A DNA stretch of 48,167 bases from Alphaproteobacteria bacterium (GTDB lineage: Bacteria; Pseudomonadota; Alphaproteobacteria; Rs-D84). The stretch covers positions 136,984 to 185,150 of the forward strand of contig WRCC01000003.1 in the NCBI GenBank assembly GCA_009784235.1, read 5' to 3'. Positions within the stretch are counted from its first letter, which is position 1. Each line of letters starts with the position of its first letter. Position numbers and translations under genes: made by a program. The notes under the pieces were generated by a model. That model did no database searches, was not told the origin of the DNA, and worked only from the letters and a program-made list of their open reading frames with translations. Positions 42,180-48,167 of this stretch are shown here, piece by piece.

Positions 42180-42243
42180 TTTATGATTTATGATTTATGA
42201 TTTATGAAATCTGTTAAATCAGAAATCAGAAATCCTAAATCAT
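42180..42243. repeat. inverted heptamer arrays between yajC and secD
   Basis: Four perfect TTTATGA units (42180-42207), an 8-base spacer, then AAATCAG, AAATCAG, AAATCCT, AAATCAT (42216-42243). The two halves are near-complementary over about 28 bases. The yajC stop starts 4 bases later. Confidence 0.88.
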
Positions 42244-42246
42244 AAA

Positions 42247-42555
42247 TTACTCAATATTTGCAACTGCGCTTTTCGGGATATCAATCACGACGCCTTTGGC
42301 AATTTCGACTTGGATTTTTTCGCCATCGATTTTTTTGATAACGCCATAAATTCCGCCCGCACACAATATTTTATTGCCAACGGCCAATTTGCTGAGCATA
42401 TTTTTATATTCTTTCATGCGGCGCTTGTTCGGCAGAATCATAAAGAAATAAAGCACTGCGAATATAACAACAACGTACAGCATCATTCCCCAGAAATCAG
42501 ACTTTGGCATCGCATCAGATACCGGTTCTATTACATTAACAACAACATTTTCCAT
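42247..42555 (-). CDS. yajC: preprotein translocase accessory subunit YajC
   Basis: 102 residues with one transmembrane helix (about 22-42) followed by LPNKRRMKEYKNMLSKLAVGNKILCAGGIYGVI, the family core. YajC joins SecDF in the holotranslocon. AAAGGAAG precedes the ATG. It heads a yajC-secD-secF operon, the usual order. Confidence 0.92.
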   Translation of the reverse strand: MENVVVNVIEPVSDAMPKSDFWGMMLYVVVIFAVLYFFMILPNKRRMKEYKNMLSKLAVGNKILCAGGIYGVIKKIDGEKIQVEIAKGVVIDIPKSAVANIE

Positions 42556-42575
42556 TTTTTCTTCCTTTGTTTATC

Positions 42576-42620
42576 GTAGGGGCGCGTATTCGCGCCCTGG
42601 GCGCAAGTATGCGCCCCCAG
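42576..42620 (+). repeat. TGTAGGGG-type double-hairpin element, intergenic copy
   Basis: GTAGGGGCGCGTATTCGCGC and onward, with two hairpins: GGGCGCG/CGCGCCC (42580-42597) and GGGCGCA/TGCGCCC (42599-42616), both with 4-base loops. Close to the gltX copy (30165-30212). A further hairpin TTCTATG/CATAGAA follows directly (42621-42640). Confidence 0.88.
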
Positions 42621-42638
42621 TTCTATGCGAAATCATAG

Positions 42639-42657
42639 AAAAAATACCCCATCGGGT
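42639..42657 (-). terminator. possible weak terminator of mutL
   Basis: Minus strand: ACCC/GGGT stem of 4 with a GATG loop, then A and six T. The stem is short, so the call is tentative. Confidence 0.4.
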
Positions 42658-42665
42658 CAATAGAT

Positions 42666-44375
42666 TTATAACCTTTCAAACCATTTATCAATTTCGGCGA
42701 TTGTAATCATTTTATAAACCGGTCGGCCGTGGTTGCACTGCCCCGCCCTTTCTGTATTTTCAATATCACGAAGCAGCGCGTTCATCTGGTTCAAATCCAG
42801 CGTTTGCCCCGCCCGCACCGAATGATGACATGCATGGTTGGCCAATTTCAGATGTAATTTTTCGGACAATTTTGACGAATGCCCGGACGACCGGACTTCA
42901 CTTGCCACATCGCGCAGAACCTTTGTCCAATCCAAATCCCAATCGGCCGGTTTTTCATAAATCGCAATTGCATCGTCGCCGAATTCATCGATTTTCAATC
43001 CACATGCCACCAATTCATCTGCGATTTCCATGACTGCCGCAACTTCTTCGGATTTTAATTTTATAACTATTGGTGTCAGCAACGGCTGGCGATTAATCTG
43101 ACGCGCGCGCAGTTTTTCGTAAACAATGCGTTCGTGCGCAGCATGCTGGTCAACAATAACCAAACCGCCAACATTTCGCGATAATATATATTTGTTCCCA
43201 ATTTGACCAATTGCACGGCCCAGCGGGTAATCAGCGGCCGGTGCAGAATTTTCCGCAACATACCGCGCCGCAACATTTTGAACATAGTTATGATATTTGC
43301 CAGGCTCGTTGATGAAAAGTAAATCATGCCCCACATTTGGTACACAAAATAAATTGTCATCACGTATCACTGCTTGGTCAACCTTCAAACTTTCTGTCTC
43401 AAACTTCCCTGCGGCACACAGCGGCACAGCCAACGAATCCCTTATTGTCTTTATAATAAATGCACGAATTCGCGATGGTTCCAAGAAATGAACTTCGGTC
43501 TTGGCCGGCGATACATTCACATCAACTTCACCGGATGGTAATTCCAAATACAGCGCCACAGCCGGAAATTCGCGCGCAGACATTACGTCCATGTATGCGG
43601 CGCGCAATGCCCCAACCAATACTTTGTCTTTGACCGGCCGACCATTTACAAACAGATATTGGTCGATGGATGAAGCGCGCCGGAATGTCGGTTCCGATAC
43701 AAATCCGGATAATTTTAATTCGCCAGATGTATTCAATATTTCAATCATTCGTCCATCCGCATCATCGCCGATAATTGAAACTGTGCGGTCGTAAATTGAT
43801 TGTCCGCCCAGATACCGCCACTTATTATTTAATATGAATCCTACATCTGGCCGGGCCAATGCCAGGCGCTTTACAACTTCGACAATTGACATCATTTCCG
43901 CGCGGTCACTGCGCAAAAATTTCAATCGCGCAGGTGTTTTACCGAACAGGTTTTCTGCGCGAACACGCGTACCTGATTCCCATGCGCTGGGGCGAATTTC
44001 CCCGGTTGAACAATTTAATTGCAAGCCATTTCCACCACGATTTGTATCAATTGTCATATCCGATACAGATGCAATACTGGGCAGTGCTTCGCCGCGAAAT
44101 CCCATAAAGTTTATATTTAATAAATCACCATCGGCCAATTTACTGGTCGCATGACGCATAATGCATTTCGCCAAATCTTCATGTCCCATTCCGCCGCCGT
44201 TATCAATTACGCTTATCAGTGTTCGGCCGCCATCGACCACATCAACAACAATCTGGTCTGCGCCGGCGTCCAGCGCATTTTCAACCAATTCTTTGACCAC
44301 CGATGCCGGGCGTTCGACAACTTCGCCCGCCGCAATTTGGTTTATTAATGAATCTGATAGAATTTTTATGGTCAT
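42666..44375 (-). CDS. mutL: DNA mismatch repair protein MutL (endonuclease type)
   Basis: 569 residues. The GHKL ATPase N-terminus is complete (INQIAAGEVVERPASVVKELVENALDAGA, DNGGGM, GFRGEALPSIASV). The C-terminal domain contains DQHAAHERIVYE, ACHHSVRAGQ and CNHGRP, the metal site of MutL proteins that nick DNA themselves, as expected where MutH is absent. I chose the ATG at 44375 because MTIKILSDSLINQIAAGEV fits; the longer frame overlaps greA. One base separates it from the greA stop. Confidence 0.93.
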   Translation of the reverse strand: MTIKILSDSLINQIAAGEVVERPASVVKELVENALDAGADQIVVDVVDGGRTLISVIDNGGGMGHEDLAKCIMRHATSKLADGDLLNINFMGFRGEALPSIASVSDMTIDTNRGGNGLQLNCSTGEIRPSAWESGTRVRAENLFGKTPARLKFLRSDRAEMMSIVEVVKRLALARPDVGFILNNKWRYLGGQSIYDRTVSIIGDDADGRMIEILNTSGELKLSGFVSEPTFRRASSIDQYLFVNGRPVKDKVLVGALRAAYMDVMSAREFPAVALYLELPSGEVDVNVSPAKTEVHFLEPSRIRAFIIKTIRDSLAVPLCAAGKFETESLKVDQAVIRDDNLFCVPNVGHDLLFINEPGKYHNYVQNVAARYVAENSAPAADYPLGRAIGQIGNKYILSRNVGGLVIVDQHAAHERIVYEKLRARQINRQPLLTPIVIKLKSEEVAAVMEIADELVACGLKIDEFGDDAIAIYEKPADWDLDWTKVLRDVASEVRSSGHSSKLSEKLHLKLANHACHHSVRAGQTLDLNQMNALLRDIENTERAGQCNHGRPVYKMITIAEIDKWFERL

Positions 44376-44376
44376 T

Positions 44377-44847
44377 TTATTTTTTAAACGAAATTTCCAA
44401 AATTTCGTATTCTCGGTCGCCGGATGGCGTTTTAACAACGCAAGTATCACCAACACATTTTCCAATCATTGCACGACCAAATGGCGAAGTACATGCAACA
44501 ATACTACGTCCATCGGCTTCTATATCCGACAATAATTGACACTGCATCTGCCGACCATCTTCGTCTTCCACCACAACATGTGCGCCGAATGTAACCCGGT
44601 CACCGGATAATGATGCAACATCAATAATTTCCGCATTTTCGATGATTTCTTCCAGATATCGCATGCGTTTATTTATATTTCTTTCGGTTTCTTTGGCCGA
44701 TGAATATTCCGCATTTTCGGATAAATCGCCCAAATCACGCGCAGCCTTGACCGCCACCAAAATTGCCGGATGGTCAACGGTTTTCAATTGGGTATATTCG
44801 GCCATGCTTTTGTCGTATCCCGCCTTGGACATGGGTTTCTTTGTCAT
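44377..44847 (-). CDS. greA: transcription elongation factor GreA
   Basis: 156 residues, normal length. The N-terminal coiled coil has the tip DLSENAEYSSAKE with the acidic residues that reach the RNA polymerase active site and promote cleavage of backtracked RNA. The C-terminal FKBP-like domain has SPFGRAMIGKCVGD. First gene of a minus-strand greA-mutL pair; the start region is divergent from lptG. Confidence 0.94.
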   Translation of the reverse strand: MTKKPMSKAGYDKSMAEYTQLKTVDHPAILVAVKAARDLGDLSENAEYSSAKETERNINKRMRYLEEIIENAEIIDVASLSGDRVTFGAHVVVEDEDGRQMQCQLLSDIEADGRSIVACTSPFGRAMIGKCVGDTCVVKTPSGDREYEILEISFKK

Positions 44848-44858
44848 TTCAAACTCAT

Positions 44859-44887
44859 TTGATTTTTACCTTTTTTCCCATTATAAT
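44859..44887 (+). promoter_or_regulatory. promoter of lptG
   Basis: TTGATT (44859-44864), 17-base spacer, perfect TATAAT (44882-44887). The start codon lies only 9 bases after the -10, so the mRNA would be almost leaderless. Confidence 0.7.
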
Positions 44888-44896
44888 AAAGAAATC

Positions 44897-45967
44897 ATGC
44901 AAATAAAGCCAAAAATTTTAACCCGGTTTCTGATGCGGCGATTCCTGTCGGCTTTTCTGATTGTTCTGGCCGTGGTTGCCGGCATAATATTTACGATAAC
45001 ATTTGTTGAAAAATTGCCCAGTTTTCCGTCCGCCGTTGATGCGGCACGAATATCGTTCGCACTGATTTTGGAATATGTGCCACTGATGCTGCCGCTTGTT
45101 GCTTTTATGGGCACATTGCTGGCCATGTATAATCTGACCCGTTCCAGCGAAGGCGTCATTATATCCGGCGCCGGTCTGTCGCCATACAAAACCATGCGCC
45201 CGTTTTTGATTATTATCACGATTATCGGAATCATTGCCACACTGGTTGTAAATCCGATGGCAATACGCATGAATCAGAATAACCTGAACGCGGGCAGCAT
45301 TGACTTGGTTGATAATGCCGTATGGCTGCGCGAATCGAATGACGGCCAAATTTTCACAATGCGCGCAACCGGAATCCGCATGACCGACGCAAATAAAATG
45401 ATATTTACAAATGCCGCCGCATTTGTGCAATCGGCTGAATCGAAATTCAAGGAACGCATCGAATCACGCGAAATAACGCTCACCCAGGACGGCCAATTCA
45501 AAGCAACAAATGTTACAGTATTTGGTCCAAACGGCGCACCAATTACGCGGCGAACATGGGAAATTGATACATTAATGTCACCGGATAATGTTCTGGAACG
45601 ACATTTGAAACCAGAACAAGTTTCTTTTTGGAAATTGCCCAATTTTATAAAATCATTATCGCAAATGGGATTGAACACGCGGGGACATTTGATTCAGTTT
45701 TGGAAATTGCTGTTTTTGCCGCTGGTGCTGATTGCAATGGTGGTGCTGGGCTTTGCATTTTCCCAAACGAACGAGCGCCGAAATTTTTCATTCGGCATAA
45801 AGTTTTCGATTGGAATATTAACGTGTTTTATATTGTATTTTATCACGAATGTGTTTGCGGCGCTGGGCGTATCCGGGTCGCTTCCCACCGTTATCGCCGT
45901 GCTGGTTCCACCGATGATAATATTATCTGCGGCGGCATTTTTCATCGTATCATTTGATACGATATAA
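44897..45967 (+). CDS. lptG: LPS export permease, LptG/LptF family
   Basis: 356 residues with the YjgP/YjgQ layout: an N-terminal block of three transmembrane helices, a beta-jellyroll periplasmic part (about 150-260), and three C-terminal helices. The N-terminus (LTRFLMRRFLSAFLIVL, then FVEKLPSF) is closer to LptG than LptF. The protein helps lift lipopolysaccharide from the inner membrane. The ATG at 44897 is chosen by the family start and the promoter position; the open frame continues upstream across greA. lptF is not in the window. Confidence 0.85.
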   Translation: MQIKPKILTRFLMRRFLSAFLIVLAVVAGIIFTITFVEKLPSFPSAVDAARISFALILEYVPLMLPLVAFMGTLLAMYNLTRSSEGVIISGAGLSPYKTMRPFLIIITIIGIIATLVVNPMAIRMNQNNLNAGSIDLVDNAVWLRESNDGQIFTMRATGIRMTDANKMIFTNAAAFVQSAESKFKERIESREITLTQDGQFKATNVTVFGPNGAPITRRTWEIDTLMSPDNVLERHLKPEQVSFWKLPNFIKSLSQMGLNTRGHLIQFWKLLFLPLVLIAMVVLGFAFSQTNERRNFSFGIKFSIGILTCFILYFITNVFAALGVSGSLPTVIAVLVPPMIILSAAAFFIVSFDTI

Positions 45968-45977
45968 TGGAATAAAG

Positions 45978-46112
45978 ATGAAAAAACAAAAAAATAAATT
46001 ATCGACAAAAATAATTATTATCGCGCTGTGCTGCGGGATTTTATTGACATTGACGTTTTTGTACTTTGCACCGACGGTACATGTAACTGAAATTTTATTA
46101 TATCCAAAATGA
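45978..46112 (+). CDS. small single-span membrane protein, 44 aa
   Basis: A short frame with a basic N-terminus (KKQKNKLSTK), one transmembrane helix (about 11-30, IIIIALCCGILLTLTFLYF), and a short tail ending VTEILLYPK. It starts 10 bases after lptG, has a GGAATAAAG site, and its stop overlaps the xerD ATG (ATGA). Size, coupling and clean topology support a real gene. No family recognised; it may sit beside LptG or simply couple xerD translation. Confidence 0.6.
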   Translation: MKKQKNKLSTKIIIIALCCGILLTLTFLYFAPTVHVTEILLYPK

Positions 46113-46978
46113 ATTATACAGATGTATTCTTGGAAGCAATCTCTGCCGAACGCGGCCGCGCAAAACACACTATTGCATCGTACGGTTCGGACCTGCGCGC
46201 CGCTGAAAATATACTGGGCGATTTGACACATGCAACCGCGGATAATTTGCAAAAATATTTGGCCGGATTGTCCGCATCTGGCGCTGCTGCATCCGGTATA
46301 GCACGCAAAACCAGCGTACTGCGGCAATTTTATAAATTTCTGAATCTTGAAAAAATCATGTCGAATAATCCGGCGGCCGCATTGGAATTGCCAAAAGTTA
46401 CAAAGAAAATCCCAAAGTATCTGACGCCGGACGAAGTTGAATTATTAATATCCAGCGCGGGCGATATCAAGACATCCGTACGATTGCGCGCGATGTTGGA
46501 ATTGCTGTATGCATCCGGACTGCGCGTATCTGAATTATGCGAATTAAAAATGAATCAAGTTCTGCGCGATAAATTATTGATACGCGGCAAAGGCGCCAAA
46601 GAACGCATGGTTCCGATGCATGATGGCGCGCGCGACGCATTGGAAAAACATTTGGAAATGCGGGGCGAATGGACAACGGATACCAAAAATGAATATGTAT
46701 TTCCATCACGCAGCGCGGCCGGTCATATAACACGCGACGGATTTTTCAAGATATTGAAAAAATGCGCCACGCTGGCCGGAATATCGCCGAACCGGGTATC
46801 ACCGCACGTCTTGCGCCATTCATTTGCGTCGCACTTGCTGGCCGGCGGTGCGAATTTACGCGCGATACAAACCATGCTGGGCCATGAAGACATCGCAACG
46901 ACACAAATTTATACACATGTAATGCAAGATAAATTAATCGACGCGGTATATGAACATCATCCGTTGGCAAAAAAGTAA
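46109..46978 (+). CDS. xerD: tyrosine recombinase XerD/XerC
   Basis: 289 residues. Catalytic residues are complete: R139 (ASGLRVSEL), K161 (GKGAKER), H233 and R236 (HVLRHSFASHLL), H259 (LGHEDI) and Y268 (TTQIYTHV). With its partner it resolves chromosome dimers at dif. XerD is preferred over XerC by general look, not by a decisive residue. It is in a plus-strand run after lptG and before the J-domain gene. Confidence 0.85.
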   Translation: MNYTDVFLEAISAERGRAKHTIASYGSDLRAAENILGDLTHATADNLQKYLAGLSASGAAASGIARKTSVLRQFYKFLNLEKIMSNNPAAALELPKVTKKIPKYLTPDEVELLISSAGDIKTSVRLRAMLELLYASGLRVSELCELKMNQVLRDKLLIRGKGAKERMVPMHDGARDALEKHLEMRGEWTTDTKNEYVFPSRSAAGHITRDGFFKILKKCATLAGISPNRVSPHVLRHSFASHLLAGGANLRAIQTMLGHEDIATTQIYTHVMQDKLIDAVYEHHPLAKK

Positions 46979-46983
46979 TTAAA

Positions 46984-47499
46984 ATGATAAAAAAATGCGA
47001 TTTCAAAGGATGTGACAAGGCCGGAATTTGCCGCGCACCGCGGGACCGCGATTTGAAATCGTATTATCATTTTTGCCGCGAACATGCCGCAGAATATAAT
47101 AAAAACTGGAATTATTATGCCGGCCTGTCGGCCGATGAAATCGAAGCAGAATGGGAACGCGATACATTTGGCAGCGCATCCAAAGATAAAGACAAAGCCG
47201 CCATTGAAACCGCAGAATATTTGGATTTTTTGAATAATTTTCTATCCGGACGGGACGATTTCGACCGTGCAACCAAATCTGCACGACCGGCCGTGTTATC
47301 TGTAATTTCTGCGGCCTTGGCCGTTTTTGGATTGCCAGCGACCGCATCTTGGCGCGAAGTGCAAAGCACATATCGCCGCCTGGCCAAACAATATCACCCG
47401 GATACAGCAAAAAAATTATCCAAATCTGTCGCAGCTGAAAAATTTACCGCATTAAATGCTGCATATAAAACACTCGAAAAACATTTCAAGAAAAAATAA
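46984..47499 (+). CDS. J-domain protein with N-terminal Cys/His motif
   Basis: 171 residues. The J domain is at the C-terminus (about 115-171) with the HPD motif in AKQYHPDTAKK. The N-terminus has CDFKGCDKAG, CRAPRDRDLKSYYHFCREHAAEYNKNWNYYAGLS, a Cys/His pattern of alphaproteobacterial DnaJ-domain proteins of unknown role. It should stimulate DnaK on particular clients. It follows xerD by 5 bases and ends at a strong terminator. Confidence 0.87.
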   Translation: MIKKCDFKGCDKAGICRAPRDRDLKSYYHFCREHAAEYNKNWNYYAGLSADEIEAEWERDTFGSASKDKDKAAIETAEYLDFLNNFLSGRDDFDRATKSARPAVLSVISAALAVFGLPATASWREVQSTYRRLAKQYHPDTAKKLSKSVAAEKFTALNAAYKTLEKHFKKK

Positions 47500-47525
47500 T
47501 GTCCATATAATGGACATATTTTTTT
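47500..47525 (+). terminator. terminator of the lptG-xerD-J-domain unit; palindrome copy 3
   Basis: TGTCCAT/ATGGACA stem of 7 with loop ATA (47500-47516), followed by TATTTTTTT. It begins directly at the J-domain stop. Its arms match the TGTCCAATATATTGGACA palindrome family. Confidence 0.85.
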
Positions 47526-47545
47526 AATACTATAATCTATGGACT

Positions 47546-48167
47546 TTATTGTACCCAAATCCATGCACGACCAGCTGGCAACGAACCGCTCGGTTGTGCT
47601 GTGGGCACGGAATTAACATTTGAATGCATAATTGCGCCAGACACCAATGCTGCATCGGGCGCCGCAGAATTAACCTGGGTCTGCGTAACAATGGATGCTG
47701 GGTCGATTTTTGCAATCGGCATGGCGTTTGGTATATCTGTTGCGGTCAGCGCACGGAACGTCGGCGCTGCATTACCGCCTGATGCCGGGCCGGCATAAAC
47801 TATGTTCGCGCCTTGATTATCCAGAATTCCGGCTGGGCCAATTGGTCCCTGGTCACCAATCGGACCTTTATCGCCAACCACACCTTGGTTTCCAACGGGC
47901 CCTTGATTGCCTATCGGGCCTTGGTCTCCGATTGAACCTTGGGCACCGACTGCGCCTTGGGCGCCGGTCGCACCTTGGCTACCAACCGGTCCCTGATTAC
48001 CAACCGCACCCTGGGCACCTTGATTACCTGTCGCGCCTTGTGCGCCGACTGAACCCTGTGCTCCGACAGCACCTTGTGCGCCTTGATTTCCGACCGGACC
48101 TTGGTTACCCACCGGCCCCTGATTACCGACCGCACCCTGGGCGCCGGTTGCACCTTGATTTCCAACG
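47546..48167 (-). CDS. collagen-like surface protein (5' end outside window)
   Basis: The frame is open to the window edge, so the start codon and most of the protein lie outside; 207 codons are visible. The visible part starts with at least 30 Gly-X-Y triplets, mostly GNQ, GPV, GAQ, GPI, GDQ. This is collagen-like and expected to form a triple helix. A non-collagen C-terminal domain follows (LDNQGANIVYAGPASG, APTFRALTATDIP) of the kind seen in phage tail fibres and bacterial surface fibres, ending RAWIWVQ. It is likely exposed on the cell surface. The two other surface proteins at 34-37 kb may serve similar roles. Confidence 0.8.
   Translation of the reverse strand, partial: VGNQGATGAQGAVGNQGPVGNQGPVGNQGAQGAVGAQGSVGAQGATGNQGAQGAVGNQGPVGSQGATGAQGAVGAQGSIGDQGPIGNQGPVGNQGVVGDKGPIGDQGPIGPAGILDNQGANIVYAGPASGGNAAPTFRALTATDIPNAMPIAKIDPASIVTQTQVNSAAPDAALVSGAIMHSNVNSVPTAQPSGSLPAGRAWIWVQ

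Noticed and set aside
44642-44896. N-terminal extension of the lptG frame by 85 codons
   Set aside because: It overlaps greA on the other strand and the lptG promoter; family start and promoter place the ATG at 44897.
47830-48167. Regular short repeats suggesting a CRISPR array
   Set aside because: The 9- and 18-base period is that of Gly-X-Y codons in the collagen-like gene; there are no unique spacers.

Overview
The window is one contiguous piece of a compact bacterial chromosome. It reads as an uncultivated alphaproteobacterium with a streamlined, probably host-associated genome. The evidence is a Ros/MucR-type regulator, the GatCAB transamidation operon, a J-domain protein of the alphaproteobacterial type, a tatB-tatC-nlpD order, an elongator tRNA-Met with a G1:U72 pair, and a Gram-negative envelope (LolA, LptG, SecDF, beta-barrel proteins). 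I cannot name the genus. Genes are tightly packed, many overlap by 1-8 bases, and no gene-free stretch exceeds about 175 bases.

Layout. 1-5 kb: parE, small orphans, a class II aldolase, then an nrnA-like/ruvX pair. 5.5-11 kb: gatC-orphan-gatA-gatB, two small coupled orphans and miaB. 11-15 kb: an autotransporter-like barrel protein and a 716-residue orphan with a strong promoter. 15-24.6 kb (minus strand): one long run sufS-sufT-sufE-ftsL-ftsI-recJ-lolA-M23 peptidase-tatB-tatC-nlpD. 24.7-29 kb: trxA-dksA, a membrane-anchored methyltransferase, a VirB2-like pilin, a small BamF-like lipoprotein, a GIY-YIG nuclease element, thrS and tRNA-Met. 29-34 kb: hemolysin III family gene, gltX, trmB, mucR-like gene, rarA. 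34-38 kb: surface proteins (a tail-fibre-like repeat protein and two beta-barrels) and a PAP2 phosphatase. 38-44.8 kb (minus strand): greA-mutL-yajC-secD-secF and an S41-family pseudoprotease. 44.9-47.5 kb: lptG, a small membrane protein, xerD and a J-domain gene. The window ends inside a collagen-like surface protein.

The most interesting layer is repeats, not a gene. At least three unrelated families of short structured DNA sit inside conserved housekeeping genes without breaking the reading frame. A roughly 87-base nested palindrome lies in gatB. A TGTAGGGG double-hairpin element lies in gltX and trmB, in the same reading frame in both, with a third copy between mutL and yajC. Heptanucleotide (7-base period) arrays lie in sufS and miaB, at the miaB/outer-membrane-gene junction, between yajC and secD, and around the start of the S41 gene. 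This resembles the Rickettsia palindromic elements in principle, but the sequences differ. A separate element of about 470 bases consists of a GIY-YIG nuclease gene between inverted double-hairpin ends. The outer stems of those ends differ in sequence but keep their pairing, which suggests selection on structure. Together they look like an active or recent population of small selfish elements, with the GIY-YIG gene as a candidate mobilising enzyme for at least one family.
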